This document shows, in pieces, positions 1-8,327 of a stretch of 64,000 bases of DNA (its first letter is position 1; the number at the start of each line of letters is the position of its first letter). The translations under genes were made by a program, and so were the position numbers. The stretch is from Palsa-1033 sp963735455 (lineage in GTDB: Bacteria; Chloroflexota; Limnocylindria; Limnocylindrales; CSP1-4). The stretch lies in contig CAVTKZ010000003.1 of the NCBI GenBank assembly GCA_963735455.1, positions 310,001 to 374,000 on the forward strand, in the 5' to 3' direction. Below the pieces are notes generated by a model. It was not told where the DNA came from, searched no databases, and saw only the letters and a program-made list of their open reading frames with translations.

Positions 1-1
1 C

Positions 2-454
2 TGCTGGGAGGAATCGGTCCACATCATGCACGGCCGGGACGTGGTGGTGACCCTCGCGGCCGGCACGCCGGCCCAGCGGGCGATGGTCCAGGAGGCCCTC
101 GACCGCTGGTGGCCGCCCCTCATGCAGATGCACGGGCCGCGCTCGGATCGGGCCCTCGACCGTGACCTCCACTGGCGGATCAAGGCCAAGACCTCGGAGG
201 AGCTCCGCCAGGAGTTCCTGTCGATCTACGTGCCCCGGGTGCGGGAGCTCGGCTTGAGCCTGCCCGATCCGGAGCTGCGCCTGGACCCGGCGACCGGCAC
301 CTGGCGCTACAGCGAGCCGGATTGGGCCGAGCTGCGCGCGGTGGTCACCGGCCATGGCCCGGCGTCGGCGGCCCGGATCGGGTTCCGCCGGGAGCAGCGT
401 GCCGAGACGAGCTGGGTCCGCGCCGCGATCCTCGGCCCGGCCGCGGCGGCCTGA
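2..454 (+). CDS. paaA: 1,2-phenylacetyl-CoA epoxidase catalytic subunit A, 3' part
   Basis: This is the C-terminal ~150 residues of PaaA, the di-iron subunit that, with PaaB, PaaC and PaaE, epoxidises the ring of phenylacetyl-CoA. The frame is open from base 2 (CWEESVHIMHGRD...), so the 5' end lies outside the window and the ATG at 26 is internal. The tail (DPATGTWRYSEPDWAELRAVVTGHGP, then an Arg-rich stretch and SWVRAAI) follows the usual PaaA C-terminus, and the ligand-bearing helices are upstream. Its TGA overlaps the ATG of the next gene, and paaB, paaC and paaD follow in canonical order, which makes the identification secure despite truncation. Confidence 0.88.
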   Translation, partial: CWEESVHIMHGRDVVVTLAAGTPAQRAMVQEALDRWWPPLMQMHGPRSDRALDRDLHWRIKAKTSEELRQEFLSIYVPRVRELGLSLPDPELRLDPATGTWRYSEPDWAELRAVVTGHGPASAARIGFRREQRAETSWVRAAILGPAAAA

Positions 455-864
455 TGCTGCCCCGCCCGCCGGAGGCCGGGCCGGCAGCGCTCTCGATCGA
501 GGACCGGCCGGGGATGGAGCCGTTCGAGGTCTTCCGCCAGGAACGGGAAGGCGAGCCGATGCGCCACGGCGGCAGCGTCGTCGCGCCCGACCCGACCCTG
601 GCCCTCCACTACGCCCGCGAGCTCTACGCCCGGCGCGGCGAGAGCCTTCGCCTGTGGGTGATCCGGCGGGCGGACATCGTCGAGCTCGACGATCAGGACA
701 TCCTCAATCCGCCGCTCGATCGCTCGTTCAAGAAGCCCGGTGGCTACGTCATGCGCGACAAGCTCGCCCAGGCCCGCCAGCGGAGCGGGCAGGCCAAGCG
801 GGTGGCTTCGACCGGTCGGCGCCCGGCGCCTCCGCCGGGCGCCGCCCCAAGGGACGAGGGATGA
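454..864 (+). CDS. paaB: 1,2-phenylacetyl-CoA epoxidase subunit B
   Basis: PaaB is the small bridging subunit of the phenylacetyl-CoA epoxidase complex. The 136-residue product contains the family hallmark: PFEVFRQEREGEPMRHGGSV near residues 25-45, then ALHYARELYARRGESLRLWVIRR. The start is the ATG at 454, overlapping the paaA stop as TGATG. An upstream in-frame start at 322 would only extend the protein backwards into paaA. The basic, Pro/Ala-rich tail after residue ~100 is longer than the conserved core and probably flexible. The gene ends in an ATGA overlap with paaC, so the epoxidase genes are likely translationally coupled. Confidence 0.9.
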   Translation: MLPRPPEAGPAALSIEDRPGMEPFEVFRQEREGEPMRHGGSVVAPDPTLALHYARELYARRGESLRLWVIRRADIVELDDQDILNPPLDRSFKKPGGYVMRDKLAQARQRSGQAKRVASTGRRPAPPPGAAPRDEG

Positions 865-1673
865 CGGTCGGAGCCGGCCGGCCGGCCCGGAGCGAAACGG
901 CGGATCGTGAGCCGACGCGGGTCGCTGCCCTGGGTGAGCTCCTGCTGGCCCTCGCCGACGACGACTTCGTGCTCGGCTTCGCCGACAGCGAATGGACGGG
1001 GATTGCGCCGCACCTCGAGGAGGACGTCGCGATGAGCTCGCTCGCCCAGGACGAGCTCGGCCACGCCAGCGCCTACTACGGCCTCCTGGCTGGGCTGACC
1101 AACGACGATCCGGACCGGATCGCCTACGACCGCCCGGCCGAGGGATTCCGGCACTGCCGCCTCGTCGACCGCGGCCGCGGCGACTGGGCCCGGACGATGA
1201 CCCGGCGCTGGCTGTACGACACGGCCAACGCGGTCCGGCTCGAGGCCCTGGCCGGCTCGACCGACCGCTCGCTGGCCGAGCTGGTGGTCAAGGTTCGGCG
1301 CGAGGAGACGTACCACCTGCTCCACGGCGAGGCCTGGCTCGAGCGCCTGGCGAACCATGCCGGTGAGCCGCGCCGCCGTCTGCTCGAGGCGCTCGAGCTC
1401 GTCGGCCCGGATGCGCCCAGTGTCCTCGCTCCGTTGCCGTCCGAGGCGGCCCTGCTGGCGACGGGCATCCAGCCGGTCCCGTCGGCCGAGCTGACCGAAC
1501 GCTGGTCGGCCCGGATCGCGCCGGTCCTGGCCCGGCTCGGGCTGGACCTGCCGCCGGCCGCGCCGGCCGCCCTCGAGCCGACGACAGCCCGCTCCGGCCA
1601 CGGGCCGGCGTTCATCGCCCTGTGGACCGAGTTCAACGCGGTCCGCGGGCTCGACCGGGCGGCCAGCTGGTGA
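861..1673 (+). CDS. paaC: 1,2-phenylacetyl-CoA epoxidase subunit C
   Basis: PaaC is the structural ferritin-like partner of PaaA. The 270-residue product is all-helical and keeps EEDVAMSSLAQDELGHA (a DExxH-type helix) and a second EETYHLLHGEAWL helix, the remnants of the di-iron scaffold in this family. The ATG at 861 overlaps the paaB stop (ATGA). An upstream extension in the same frame is low-complexity Arg/Pro/Gly and is an out-of-frame shadow of paaA/paaB. The product overlaps paaD by GTGA. Confidence 0.9.
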   Translation: MTVGAGRPARSETADREPTRVAALGELLLALADDDFVLGFADSEWTGIAPHLEEDVAMSSLAQDELGHASAYYGLLAGLTNDDPDRIAYDRPAEGFRHCRLVDRGRGDWARTMTRRWLYDTANAVRLEALAGSTDRSLAELVVKVRREETYHLLHGEAWLERLANHAGEPRRRLLEALELVGPDAPSVLAPLPSEAALLATGIQPVPSAELTERWSARIAPVLARLGLDLPPAAPAALEPTTARSGHGPAFIALWTEFNAVRGLDRAASW

Positions 1674-2218
1674 CGGCCGCGCTGGCCAGGCCCGCGCTGG
1701 ACATGCCCGGGACCCGGGGCCGGCTCACGGACGACCTGGCCGAGGTCCACGCGATCCTGGCTGGGATCGTCGACCCGGAGATCCCGGCGATCTCGATCGT
1801 CGACCTGGGCCTGGTCCGCGAGGTCAGCCTGGTCGAGGGCACCCTGGCCGTCGAGCTGTTGCCGACATTCATCGGCTGCCCGGCCCTCGACCTGATCCGG
1901 ACCAGCGTGACCGAGCGCCTCGAGCGGGAGCTGGCCGGGCCCGGATCCGGCGTCGAGCGGATCACCGTCACGATCAGCTTCGCCGAGCCGTGGACGGCGG
2001 CCCGGATCACCGAGCGCGGGCGGGCGGCCCTGGCGGCCAGTGGCTTCGCGCCGCCCGAGGGCGGTCCGCAGCTGGTCAGCCTGGGCCGGGCGGCGACCTG
2101 TCCGTACTGCGGATCGCGGCGGACCGTCCAGGACAACGCCTTCGGGCCGACCCGCTGCCGCTCGATCCACTACTGCACTGCCTGCCGGCAGCCATTCGAG
2201 CAGTTCAAGGAGGGCTGA
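1670..2218 (+). CDS. paaD: PaaD-type Fe-S/metal maturation protein of the phenylacetyl-CoA epoxidase
   Basis: PaaD-family proteins pair an N-terminal MIP18/DUF59 domain with a C-terminal zinc ribbon and are needed for maturation of the PaaABCE complex. The 182-residue product has the DUF59 core (VDPEIPAISIVDLGLVREV, residues ~25-45, then LLPTFIGCPALDLIR with the conserved Cys) and a zinc ribbon (CPYCGS ... CTACRQPFEQFK). The start is the GTG overlapping the paaC TGA. An ATG 11 codons later is possible. No paaE reductase follows: the next gene is a β-oxidation enzyme, so electrons must come from a gene outside the window. Confidence 0.88.
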   Translation: MTAALARPALDMPGTRGRLTDDLAEVHAILAGIVDPEIPAISIVDLGLVREVSLVEGTLAVELLPTFIGCPALDLIRTSVTERLERELAGPGSGVERITVTISFAEPWTAARITERGRAALAASGFAPPEGGPQLVSLGRAATCPYCGSRRTVQDNAFGPTRCRSIHYCTACRQPFEQFKEG

Positions 2219-2222
2219 GCGG

Positions 2223-3419
2223 GTGCCCGTCGAGATCGCCCTGATCGGTGCCGGGACGATGGGCTCGGGGATCGCCCAGCTCGCCCTCGAGCATGACCAC
2301 CCGGTCCGCCTGATCGATCTCGACCCGGCGGCTCGCCAGCTTGCCCGGGCGACGATCGAGGAGCGCCTGGCCCGGCGCCTGGCCCGGCGTGGCCTGACCG
2401 GGGCGGAGCTCGACCGGACCCTGGCCGAGACGCTCGAACGGCTGGTCCTCGGCGACGACCCCGACGAGGCTGCCGGGGCGCCGGTCGTGATCGAGACGAT
2501 CGTCGAGGTCCTGGCCGCCAAGCAGGCCCTCTTCGGGCGCCTCGACCAGATCGCGCCGGGCGACACGATCCTGGCCACCAACACGAGCGCCCTGTCGGTC
2601 GAGACGATCGCCGCGGCCGCCGTTCGACATCCGGGTCGAGTGGTCGGCCTCCACTTCTTCAATCCCGCCCCGGTCATGCCCCTGGTCGAGGTGATCGCCT
2701 GCCCAGGGACCGAGCCGTCCGTCGTCGCAGGCGCCGCGGCCCTCGTCGCCGGCTGGGGCCGGACGCCGATCCGCTCCGCCGATCGACCCGGCTTCGTGGT
2801 CAACCGGATCAATCGGGCGTTCACGATCCAGGCCCTCCGCCAGCTCGAGGCCGGCCAGGCTGGGATCGCCCGGATCGACGCCGCGGTCCGGGCCGCGGGC
2901 TTCCCGCTCGGCCCGTTCGAGCTGATGGACCTGGTCGGAATCGATGTCAACCTGGCGGCCGCGACGGGGATCTGGGAAGGCTTCGGCCGGGCGGGCCGGT
3001 TCCGGCCGTCGCCGATCCAGGAGCGCCTGGTGGCGGCCGGCCGGTTCGGTCGCAAGGCCGGCCAGGGCTTCTACCGCTACGACTCGGCCGGTGGGCCGCT
3101 CGGTCCCGCCGTGGACTTCCAATCGGCTGCCGGCCAGGACGGGCCCTTGGCCAACGCCGCGATCGTCGAGCGGATCCGCCTGGCGATCGTCAACGAGGCG
3201 TTCCGGGCGCTCGAGGAGGGCGTGACGAGCGACGAGGCGACGATCGACCTCGCCCTGCGCCTCGGCGCAGGCCACCCCGAGGGGCCGTTCGAGTGGGCCG
3301 ACGAGCGGGGCCGGCCGGAGGTCCTGGCCCGGCTCGTGTCGCTCGCCGCCGACGACCCGGACACGTTCGACCCGGCAACCAGCCTGCGCCGTTCGGCCGA
3401 GGCCGCGCCCGTCAGTTAG
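2223..3419 (+). CDS. paaH: 3-hydroxyacyl-CoA dehydrogenase (PaaH/HBD type)
   Basis: This is an NAD-dependent 3-hydroxyacyl-CoA dehydrogenase; in the phenylacetate pathway PaaH oxidises 3-hydroxyadipyl-CoA. The 398-residue product begins with the Rossmann motif IGAGTMGSGIAQLA (residues ~7-20), continues with LATNTSALSVE and the catalytic-His signature GLHFFNPAPVMPLVEV (~142-157), then RPGFVVNRI and a duplicated C-terminal dimerisation domain (FGRKAGQGFYRY). The GTG start at 2223 is four bases after paaD. The longer frame from 2040 overlaps the paaD zinc ribbon and is rejected. Assignment to phenylacetate rather than general β-oxidation rests on operon position. Confidence 0.86.
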   Translation: MPVEIALIGAGTMGSGIAQLALEHDHPVRLIDLDPAARQLARATIEERLARRLARRGLTGAELDRTLAETLERLVLGDDPDEAAGAPVVIETIVEVLAAKQALFGRLDQIAPGDTILATNTSALSVETIAAAAVRHPGRVVGLHFFNPAPVMPLVEVIACPGTEPSVVAGAAALVAGWGRTPIRSADRPGFVVNRINRAFTIQALRQLEAGQAGIARIDAAVRAAGFPLGPFELMDLVGIDVNLAAATGIWEGFGRAGRFRPSPIQERLVAAGRFGRKAGQGFYRYDSAGGPLGPAVDFQSAAGQDGPLANAAIVERIRLAIVNEAFRALEEGVTSDEATIDLALRLGAGHPEGPFEWADERGRPEVLARLVSLAADDPDTFDPATSLRRSAEAAPVS

Positions 3420-3450
3420 CGTCCGGTCCGGTCGGTCAGGCGCTCGGGCC

Positions 3451-3456
3451 TACAAT
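3451..3456 (+). promoter_or_regulatory. -10 box of a leaderless-type promoter for the thiolase
   Basis: TACAAT followed by six bases and the ATG at 3463. The spacing puts the predicted transcription start at or next to the start codon. No Shine-Dalgarno-like sequence lies between. The same arrangement recurs at several starts in this window. Confidence 0.5.
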
Positions 3457-3462
3457 CGGGCG

Positions 3463-4695
3463 ATGAGCCGCGACCTCGCCCGCCAGCTCCGCGATCCGTG
3501 GATCGTCGCCGCCGTTCGCAGCCCGGTGGGGCGCTACGGTGGCGCCCTGGCCGCCGTCCGGCCGGACGACCTCGCGGCGGCCGTCCTGCGCGCCCTGGTC
3601 GATCGTTCGGGGATCGATCCGAGCCTGATCGAGGATGTCATCCTGGGCTGCGCCAACCAGGCCGGCGAGGACAATCGCGACGTCGCCCGGATGGCGCTCC
3701 TGCTGGCCGGGCTGCCGATCGAGATCGGCGGATTGACCGTCAACCGCCTGTGCGGCAGCGGCCTGCAGGCGATCAACTCGGCCGCCCATGCCATCCAGGT
3801 CGGCGACGGCGACGTGTTCATCGGCGGTGGGGTCGAGTCGATGACCCGCGCCCCGTACGTCCTGGCCAAGCCCGCAGCCGCCTGGGAGCGGGGCAGCCAT
3901 GAGCTGCAGGACACGACCCTCGGCTGGCGCTTCCCGAATCCCCGGCTCGCCGAGCGCTACGGGCTCGAGTCGATGGGCGAGACCGGCGAGAACGTGGCCG
4001 AGCGCTGGCACGTCGGCCGCGAGCGCCAGGACGCGTTCGCCCTGGCCAGCCACCGCAAGGCCGTGGCCGCGATCGAGGCCGGCCGATTCGATGACCAGAT
4101 CGTGCCGATCGAGGTTCCCGCCGGGCGGGGCAGCGCGCCGCTGACGGTCGCCCGCGATGAGCATCCCCGGGCGGACACCAGCCCGGAGGCGCTGGCCAGG
4201 CTGCGCCCGGCGTTCCGGGAGGGCGGCACGGTCACCGCCGGCAACAGCTCGGGGATCAACGACGGGGCGAGTGCCGTCCTGCTGGTCGAGGCCGGCCGGG
4301 CCCGCGAGCTGGGGCTGAAGCCCCTCGCCCGAATCGTGTCGACGGCGGTCGCCGGCGTGGAGCCCTCGATCATGGGCATCGGGCCGGTGCCCGCCAGCCG
4401 CAAGGCGCTCGAGCGGGCCGGGATCGGCGTCGCCGACCTCGACCTGGTCGAGCTCAACGAGGCGTTCGCCAGCCAGTCGCTGGCCTGCATCGACGAGCTC
4501 GGCCTCGACCCCGCCCGGGTCAATGTGAACGGCGGCGCGATCGCCCTCGGCCATCCCCTGGGCATGAGCGGAAGCCGGCTGGTCACGATGCTCGTCCACG
4601 AGCTGGTCCGGACCGGCGGCCGGTATGGCCTGGCCACGATGTGCATCGGCGTCGGCCAGGGGATCGCCACGGTCGTTGAGCGAATCGAGGCCTGA
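3463..4695 (+). CDS. paaJ: Acetyl-CoA C-acyltransferase (3-oxoadipyl-CoA thiolase type)
   Basis: This thiolase cleaves 3-oxoacyl-CoA; next to paaABCD-paaH it would release acetyl-CoA and succinyl-CoA from 3-oxoadipyl-CoA. The 410-residue product is full length with all catalytic residues: nucleophile Cys97 in NRLCGSGLQA, His364 in ALGHPLG and Cys394 in TMCIGVGQG. GGGVESMTRAP and the ELNEAFA motif are also present. It has its own -10 box 6 nt upstream of the ATG, so it may be transcribed independently of the paa operon as well as by read-through. Substrate specificity is inferred from context; a general thiolase cannot be excluded. Confidence 0.85.
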   Translation: MSRDLARQLRDPWIVAAVRSPVGRYGGALAAVRPDDLAAAVLRALVDRSGIDPSLIEDVILGCANQAGEDNRDVARMALLLAGLPIEIGGLTVNRLCGSGLQAINSAAHAIQVGDGDVFIGGGVESMTRAPYVLAKPAAAWERGSHELQDTTLGWRFPNPRLAERYGLESMGETGENVAERWHVGRERQDAFALASHRKAVAAIEAGRFDDQIVPIEVPAGRGSAPLTVARDEHPRADTSPEALARLRPAFREGGTVTAGNSSGINDGASAVLLVEAGRARELGLKPLARIVSTAVAGVEPSIMGIGPVPASRKALERAGIGVADLDLVELNEAFASQSLACIDELGLDPARVNVNGGAIALGHPLGMSGSRLVTMLVHELVRTGGRYGLATMCIGVGQGIATVVERIEA

Positions 4696-4821
4696 GCCGG
4701 ACCGGTACCAACGGGTTTCGGCGGTAGGCTTGTCGAAACTCGTTGCGATGCGTACGATGGCTCCAGGACAACGACCAGCGCGACGCCCAGTAACCAGCGC
4801 CTCCGCAGAGGAAGGGACCGA

Positions 4822-5202
4822 ATGCTCGAGATCCAGACCGAAACCCTGAGCCTCACCGACGCCGCCGCCAGCAAGCTGCGCGAGCTGACCGCGGCCGAGA
4901 CGAGCCCCGAGATCGGGCTGCGCGTCTATGTCTACAGCGGCGGCTGCTCGGGCTTCAAGTACGGAATGATGATCGAGGATGCCCCGACCCCCGAGGACAA
5001 GATGCTCGAGGCGAACGGGGTCAAGGTGTACGTCGACGGCAAGAGCATCGACCTCCTGCGCGGCTCCCAGATCGACTACGTCGACACGCTGATGGGCGCC
5101 GGCTTCACCGTCAACAACCCGAACGCCGTAGCGGCCTGTGGCTGCGGCTCGAGCTTCCGGACCGCCGACGATGGTGGCGCCCCGCGGGGTTGCGCGCACT
5201 GA
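4822..5202 (+). CDS. erpA: Iron-sulfur cluster insertion protein (HesB/IscA/ErpA family)
   Basis: An A-type Fe-S carrier of 126 residues that would accept a cluster from the assembly scaffold and pass it to apo-proteins. The three invariant cysteines are present: one in GGCSGFKYG (about residue 40) and the CGCGSSF pair (about residues 108 and 110). A GAGGAAGGG ribosome-binding site sits just upstream of the ATG. The ~16 residues after CGCGSSF, ending RGCAH, are longer than usual. A TAGGCT box about 95 nt upstream could be its promoter, giving a leadered mRNA. ErpA versus IscA cannot be decided from sequence alone. Confidence 0.85.
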   Translation: MLEIQTETLSLTDAAASKLRELTAAETSPEIGLRVYVYSGGCSGFKYGMMIEDAPTPEDKMLEANGVKVYVDGKSIDLLRGSQIDYVDTLMGAGFTVNNPNAVAACGCGSSFRTADDGGAPRGCAH

Positions 5203-5230
5203 GCCGGCCGGCCTGACGGCCCGCTACCCG

Positions 5231-5262
5231 ACGCCGCCGGTGCGATCCCCCGGCGGCGTTTC
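5231..5262 (+). terminator. Intrinsic terminator after the Fe-S carrier gene
   Basis: A 10-bp GC-rich perfect stem (5231-5240 with 5250-5259) with a 9-nt loop, followed by a short T-rich stretch. It lies between the Fe-S carrier stop and the next same-strand gene. Confidence 0.6.
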
Positions 5263-5285
5263 CGTATCCCGAGCCTGGACCTGAC

Positions 5286-6038
5286 GTGGAGCTCGCCCTC
5301 TTCCCGCTCCACACCGTCCTGTGTCCGGGCGTCGCCCTGCCCCTGAAGGTCTTCGAGGACCGCTATCGGGCGATGATCGGCCGCTGCCTCGAGCGCGATG
5401 AGCCGTTCGGGGTCGTGCTGATCCGGGATGGCCGTGAAGTCGGGCCCGGGGCGACCTCGATCGCCACGGTCGGCACGATCGCCGAGATCCGCGAGGCGTC
5501 CAAGTACAGCGACGGGCGCTACGACTTGCTCGTGGTGGGCACCCGCCGGTTCCGGATCGAGAGCGTGGCCGTCGGTCGCCGGCCGTACCTGGTGGCCGAC
5601 GTGACCGAGCTCGACGAACCGGTCGGCGACCGGGATCTCGCCGAGCGGCTGACCGCCGAGGTGACCCAGCGCTTCGTCCGCTACCTGGCCCTCCTCCAGC
5701 CCGAGGAGGGCGAGGATGGCGCCGAGATCGACGTCCAGGTCGAGGTCGACGTCGAGGACGATGCCGACGAGGGCGAGGTCGTCGCCAGCCGCTCCCCGTC
5801 GAACCCGGGCGAGGAGGTCCGGGTGGCGATTCCGGACGATCCGACGGTCCTCTCGCACCTGCTCAGCGGGATCATCCAGGTCGACCAGCCCCGCCGTCAG
5901 GAGCTGCTCGAGGCGGACACGACCGTCCAGCGAATCGAAGAGCTGCTCCGGCTGATCGAGCGCGAGATCGCCCTCCTCGAACGCCGCCTGCGCAACTACA
6001 GCGTCGATCCCCGCCAGGCGGCGATCCGCCGCAACTGA
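5286..6038 (+). CDS. Lon N-terminal (PUA-like) substrate-binding domain protein
   Basis: A 250-residue stand-alone protein with the Lon-N fold and no AAA+ or protease domain. LALFPLHTVLCPGVALPLKVFEDRYRAMI at the N-terminus is the classic opening of the LonN/PUA-like family, followed by GVVLI, GTIAEI and a helical C-terminal bundle rich in Glu/Arg. An acidic insert (EEGEDGAEIDVQVEVDVEDDADEGE, about residues 140-165) separates the two halves. The start is the GTG at 5286. Function is unknown; such proteins may bind proteins or peptides. Neighbours give no pathway link. Confidence 0.75.
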   Translation: MELALFPLHTVLCPGVALPLKVFEDRYRAMIGRCLERDEPFGVVLIRDGREVGPGATSIATVGTIAEIREASKYSDGRYDLLVVGTRRFRIESVAVGRRPYLVADVTELDEPVGDRDLAERLTAEVTQRFVRYLALLQPEEGEDGAEIDVQVEVDVEDDADEGEVVASRSPSNPGEEVRVAIPDDPTVLSHLLSGIIQVDQPRRQELLEADTTVQRIEELLRLIEREIALLERRLRNYSVDPRQAAIRRN

Positions 6039-6087
6039 CCGCGGACCGGGCCGCCCGACCGCCCGACCGCCGGCTTCCCGCCCGCGG

Positions 6088-6690
6088 CTAGCTCGAGAAG
6101 CGCTCTTCCTTCCAGGGATCGGCGTCGTTGTTGTAGCCGTAGCGCTCCCAGAAGCCGAGGATGTCGTGATCGACGAACTCCAGGCCCCTGATCCACTTGG
6201 CGCTCTTCCAGAAGTAGCGCTTGGGGACCAGCAGGCGGAGCGGCCAGCCGTGCTCGAGCTCGAGCGGCTGGCCGCCGAACGTGTCGGCCAAGAGGACGTC
6301 GTCGTCATCGAGGACCGCAAGGGGCAGGTTGGCGGTGTAGCCCTGCTCCGAGTGGGCCAGCACGAAGGCGGCCGACGGCCGGAGCTGGGCCCGGGCCAGG
6401 ATCTCCTGGATCGGGACGCCTTCCCAGCTGGTGTCGAGCTTCGTCCAACGGGTGACACAGTGGATGTCGGTCTGGACCGTCTTGCGGGGCAGCGCCTTGA
6501 ACTCGGTCCAGGTCAGGCTGAATGGGCTGTCCACCTCGCCGAAGACCTTGAAGTCCCAGGTCGAGAGCTCGGTCCTGGGCGTCGAGCCGTAGTGCAGGAC
6601 GGGGAACTTCTCGGTCCGGTACTGGCCCGGCGGGATGCGGGCGGCCGTCGCCGGGTCCTGGGTCTTGCCGCCAAAGAGTCGTTCAAACAT
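6088..6690 (-). CDS. Sulfite-oxidase-fold molybdopterin oxidoreductase
   Basis: A 200-residue protein of the SUOX/MsrP (YedY) molybdopterin-binding fold. The molybdenum-ligating Cys is in DIHCVTRWTKLD (about residue 78), with SWEGVP, the HSEQGYTANLPL stretch, and GWPLRLLVPKRYFWKSAKW near the C-terminus. No Tat signal is visible, so unlike MsrP it is probably cytoplasmic. It resembles the short 'sulfite oxidase-like oxidoreductase' class whose substrate is not established. It is convergent with the Lon-N gene, with a 49-bp gap. The HTH-TOBE gene at 39983-40444 also hints at molybdenum use in this organism. Confidence 0.82.
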   Translation of the reverse strand: MFERLFGGKTQDPATAARIPPGQYRTEKFPVLHYGSTPRTELSTWDFKVFGEVDSPFSLTWTEFKALPRKTVQTDIHCVTRWTKLDTSWEGVPIQEILARAQLRPSAAFVLAHSEQGYTANLPLAVLDDDDVLLADTFGGQPLELEHGWPLRLLVPKRYFWKSAKWIRGLEFVDHDILGFWERYGYNNDADPWKEERFSS

Positions 6691-6731
6691 GCCTTCGGGC
6701 TCCCTCGATCGGTTGTTCTCGTTCGGTCGTT

Positions 6732-8280
6732 CTACGGGACTGGGTCGATCCGGTCGACCCAGATCCCCCGTGTCGGGTCGGCCAGGAGTGGGGTCACCAC
6801 GATCCGGCCGATCGTCGTCGGCGTCCCGACCTCCAGGAAGTCGAAGGCCGGGTCCGGGTCCGAGCGTTGATCATGGACGATGAGCTGGCCAATCATCGGA
6901 TAGGTCCCGTCAGAACGCAGGCGGGCCGCGCTCGAGCCGGCGACCTGGCTGGTCGGCAGGCCGAGGTCGACGACGAACTGCGGTCGGAGCTGGCTGGGGA
7001 CCATCAGCACGGCGGGTTGGCCGGTCGTCGGGCCGGGCCAGTCAGTCACCCCCGGGATCGCGGCCAGCGCCCGACGCAGGACGGGCAAGGTTGCCTGGGC
7101 ATCCTCTTCGATGTGGAGGTTCGTCCGGATCGTGACGTGGACGGTGTTGTTGACTGGAGCGAAGGGCACCGACAGCAGGACACTGGCCGCGCCGGCGGCG
7201 AGGACCACGAGCACGGTCCGTGCCGGTGGCCGCCGGATCCGGGCAACCGCCGCGACCAGTTCAGGGATGGCCAGGGCGCCGAAGCCGATCGCGGCCGCGA
7301 CGAGCACGGCCAGGTCGATCGGATCGAGATAGCGGTTGGAGATATAGATCCGGCGGAAGGCCAGGAAGACGAGGAAGGCCGCGACGCCGGGCCCCATCGC
7401 GGTCAGGCCCGATCAGCAGCCCCCACTGACGGCGGCGGACGAGGACGGCGGCACCCAGCGCCGCGAGGACGACGAATGGCCCCATCTTGATCAGGTGCTG
7501 CAGGACGAAGACGGCGGCCGAGGCCGGTGAGATCAAGGGCAGGCTGACCGAGGCCGCCGTCGGAACGTACTCGGCGTACAGCGCGTTGCCGGTCAGCAGC
7601 CAGTCGTGGACGAACTGGATCGGCAGGGCGGCCAGTCCCAGCAGGATCAGCCAGGCGCGAGGCTCCGGCCCGGGTCGGCCGGTCTTTCGCGCGAAGAGCC
7701 AGGCGCCGGCCAGCACGACGGCCGCCAGGCCGAGGATCAGGACGACCTCGAAGCGGGCCAGCGCGCCGAACCCCAGGGCCACCCCGGCCCAGCCGAAGCG
7801 CGGCCGAGTCGAGCTGATCGCGATGCCGGCCAGCAGGCAGGCGGCGAACGCCCAGACCACGGCGTAGCTCATGGCGACGTCCTCGAGCAGGGCCTGCGAG
7901 CCGATCACCGCGACCCCGGCGAAGACCCCGGCCGGCAGCCCGCCGATCCGCCGGGCGAGAATTGCCGCCAGGACCGCGCATGCTCCGAACAGCGCGATCG
8001 CGATCCCCGAGATCACCCGCCAGTCGTGGGTCAGGTTGTAGACGACCCCGTAGACGACGGTCAGCAACGGCTTGGGCGTGGCCGTCACGAATGACTCCAG
8101 GTGGCGGCCCTGGACGAGCCGGTCGAAGTAGATGACCGACGCCGCCGCGTCGAAGCCCACGCTGCCGGCATGGACCGGGAAGATCAGGTAGAACGCGGCG
8201 GCGCAGGCCGCGAGGAACAGGAGGAGGTAGCCGCCCACGGCCGCTCGGCGACCTGGCCCCGCCCACCTTCCTGCCGACAT
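6732..8280 (-). CDS. Polytopic membrane protein, probable GT39/ArnT-like glycosyltransferase (one frame break)
   Basis: An integral membrane protein of about 515 residues with roughly ten hydrophobic segments, an early GFDAAASVIYFDRL acidic loop after the first membrane segment and a soluble C-terminal domain, as in ArnT/PMT-type polyprenol-phosphate-sugar-dependent transferases. The frame breaks at the C-run 7408-7410: removing one base joins WGLLIG to LTAMGPGVAAF, so the two open halves are one gene. The ATG at 8280 is preceded by TATACT with a 7-nt spacer (leaderless type). Divergent from a GT2 sugar transferase. The precise sugar and acceptor are unknown; assignment is by topology and neighbourhood, not a specific motif. 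Confidence 0.6.
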
Positions 8281-8287
8281 CCGCTGG

Positions 8288-8293
8288 AGTATA
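8288..8293 (-). promoter_or_regulatory. -10 box of leaderless-type promoter, membrane glycosyltransferase
   Basis: On the minus strand TATACT ends 7 nt before the ATG at 8280, in the 47-bp region shared with the divergent GT2 gene. Confidence 0.5.
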
Positions 8294-8313
8294 GGCAGGC
8301 CTCCCAGATGCGG

Positions 8314-8319
8314 TAGGCT
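8314..8319 (+). promoter_or_regulatory. -10 box of leaderless-type promoter, GT2 gene
   Basis: TAGGCT followed by 8 nt and the GTG at 8328. No ribosome-binding site lies between, which supports the GTG as start and a leaderless mRNA. Confidence 0.45.
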
Positions 8320-8327
8320 ACCGCCCC

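Noticed and set aside
1124..3055. 643-residue open frame on the minus strand opposite paaC/paaD/paaH
   Set aside because: It is antisense to clearly conserved genes, is Arg/Ser/Pro-rich as expected from reading GC-rich codons backwards, and has no recognisable domain.
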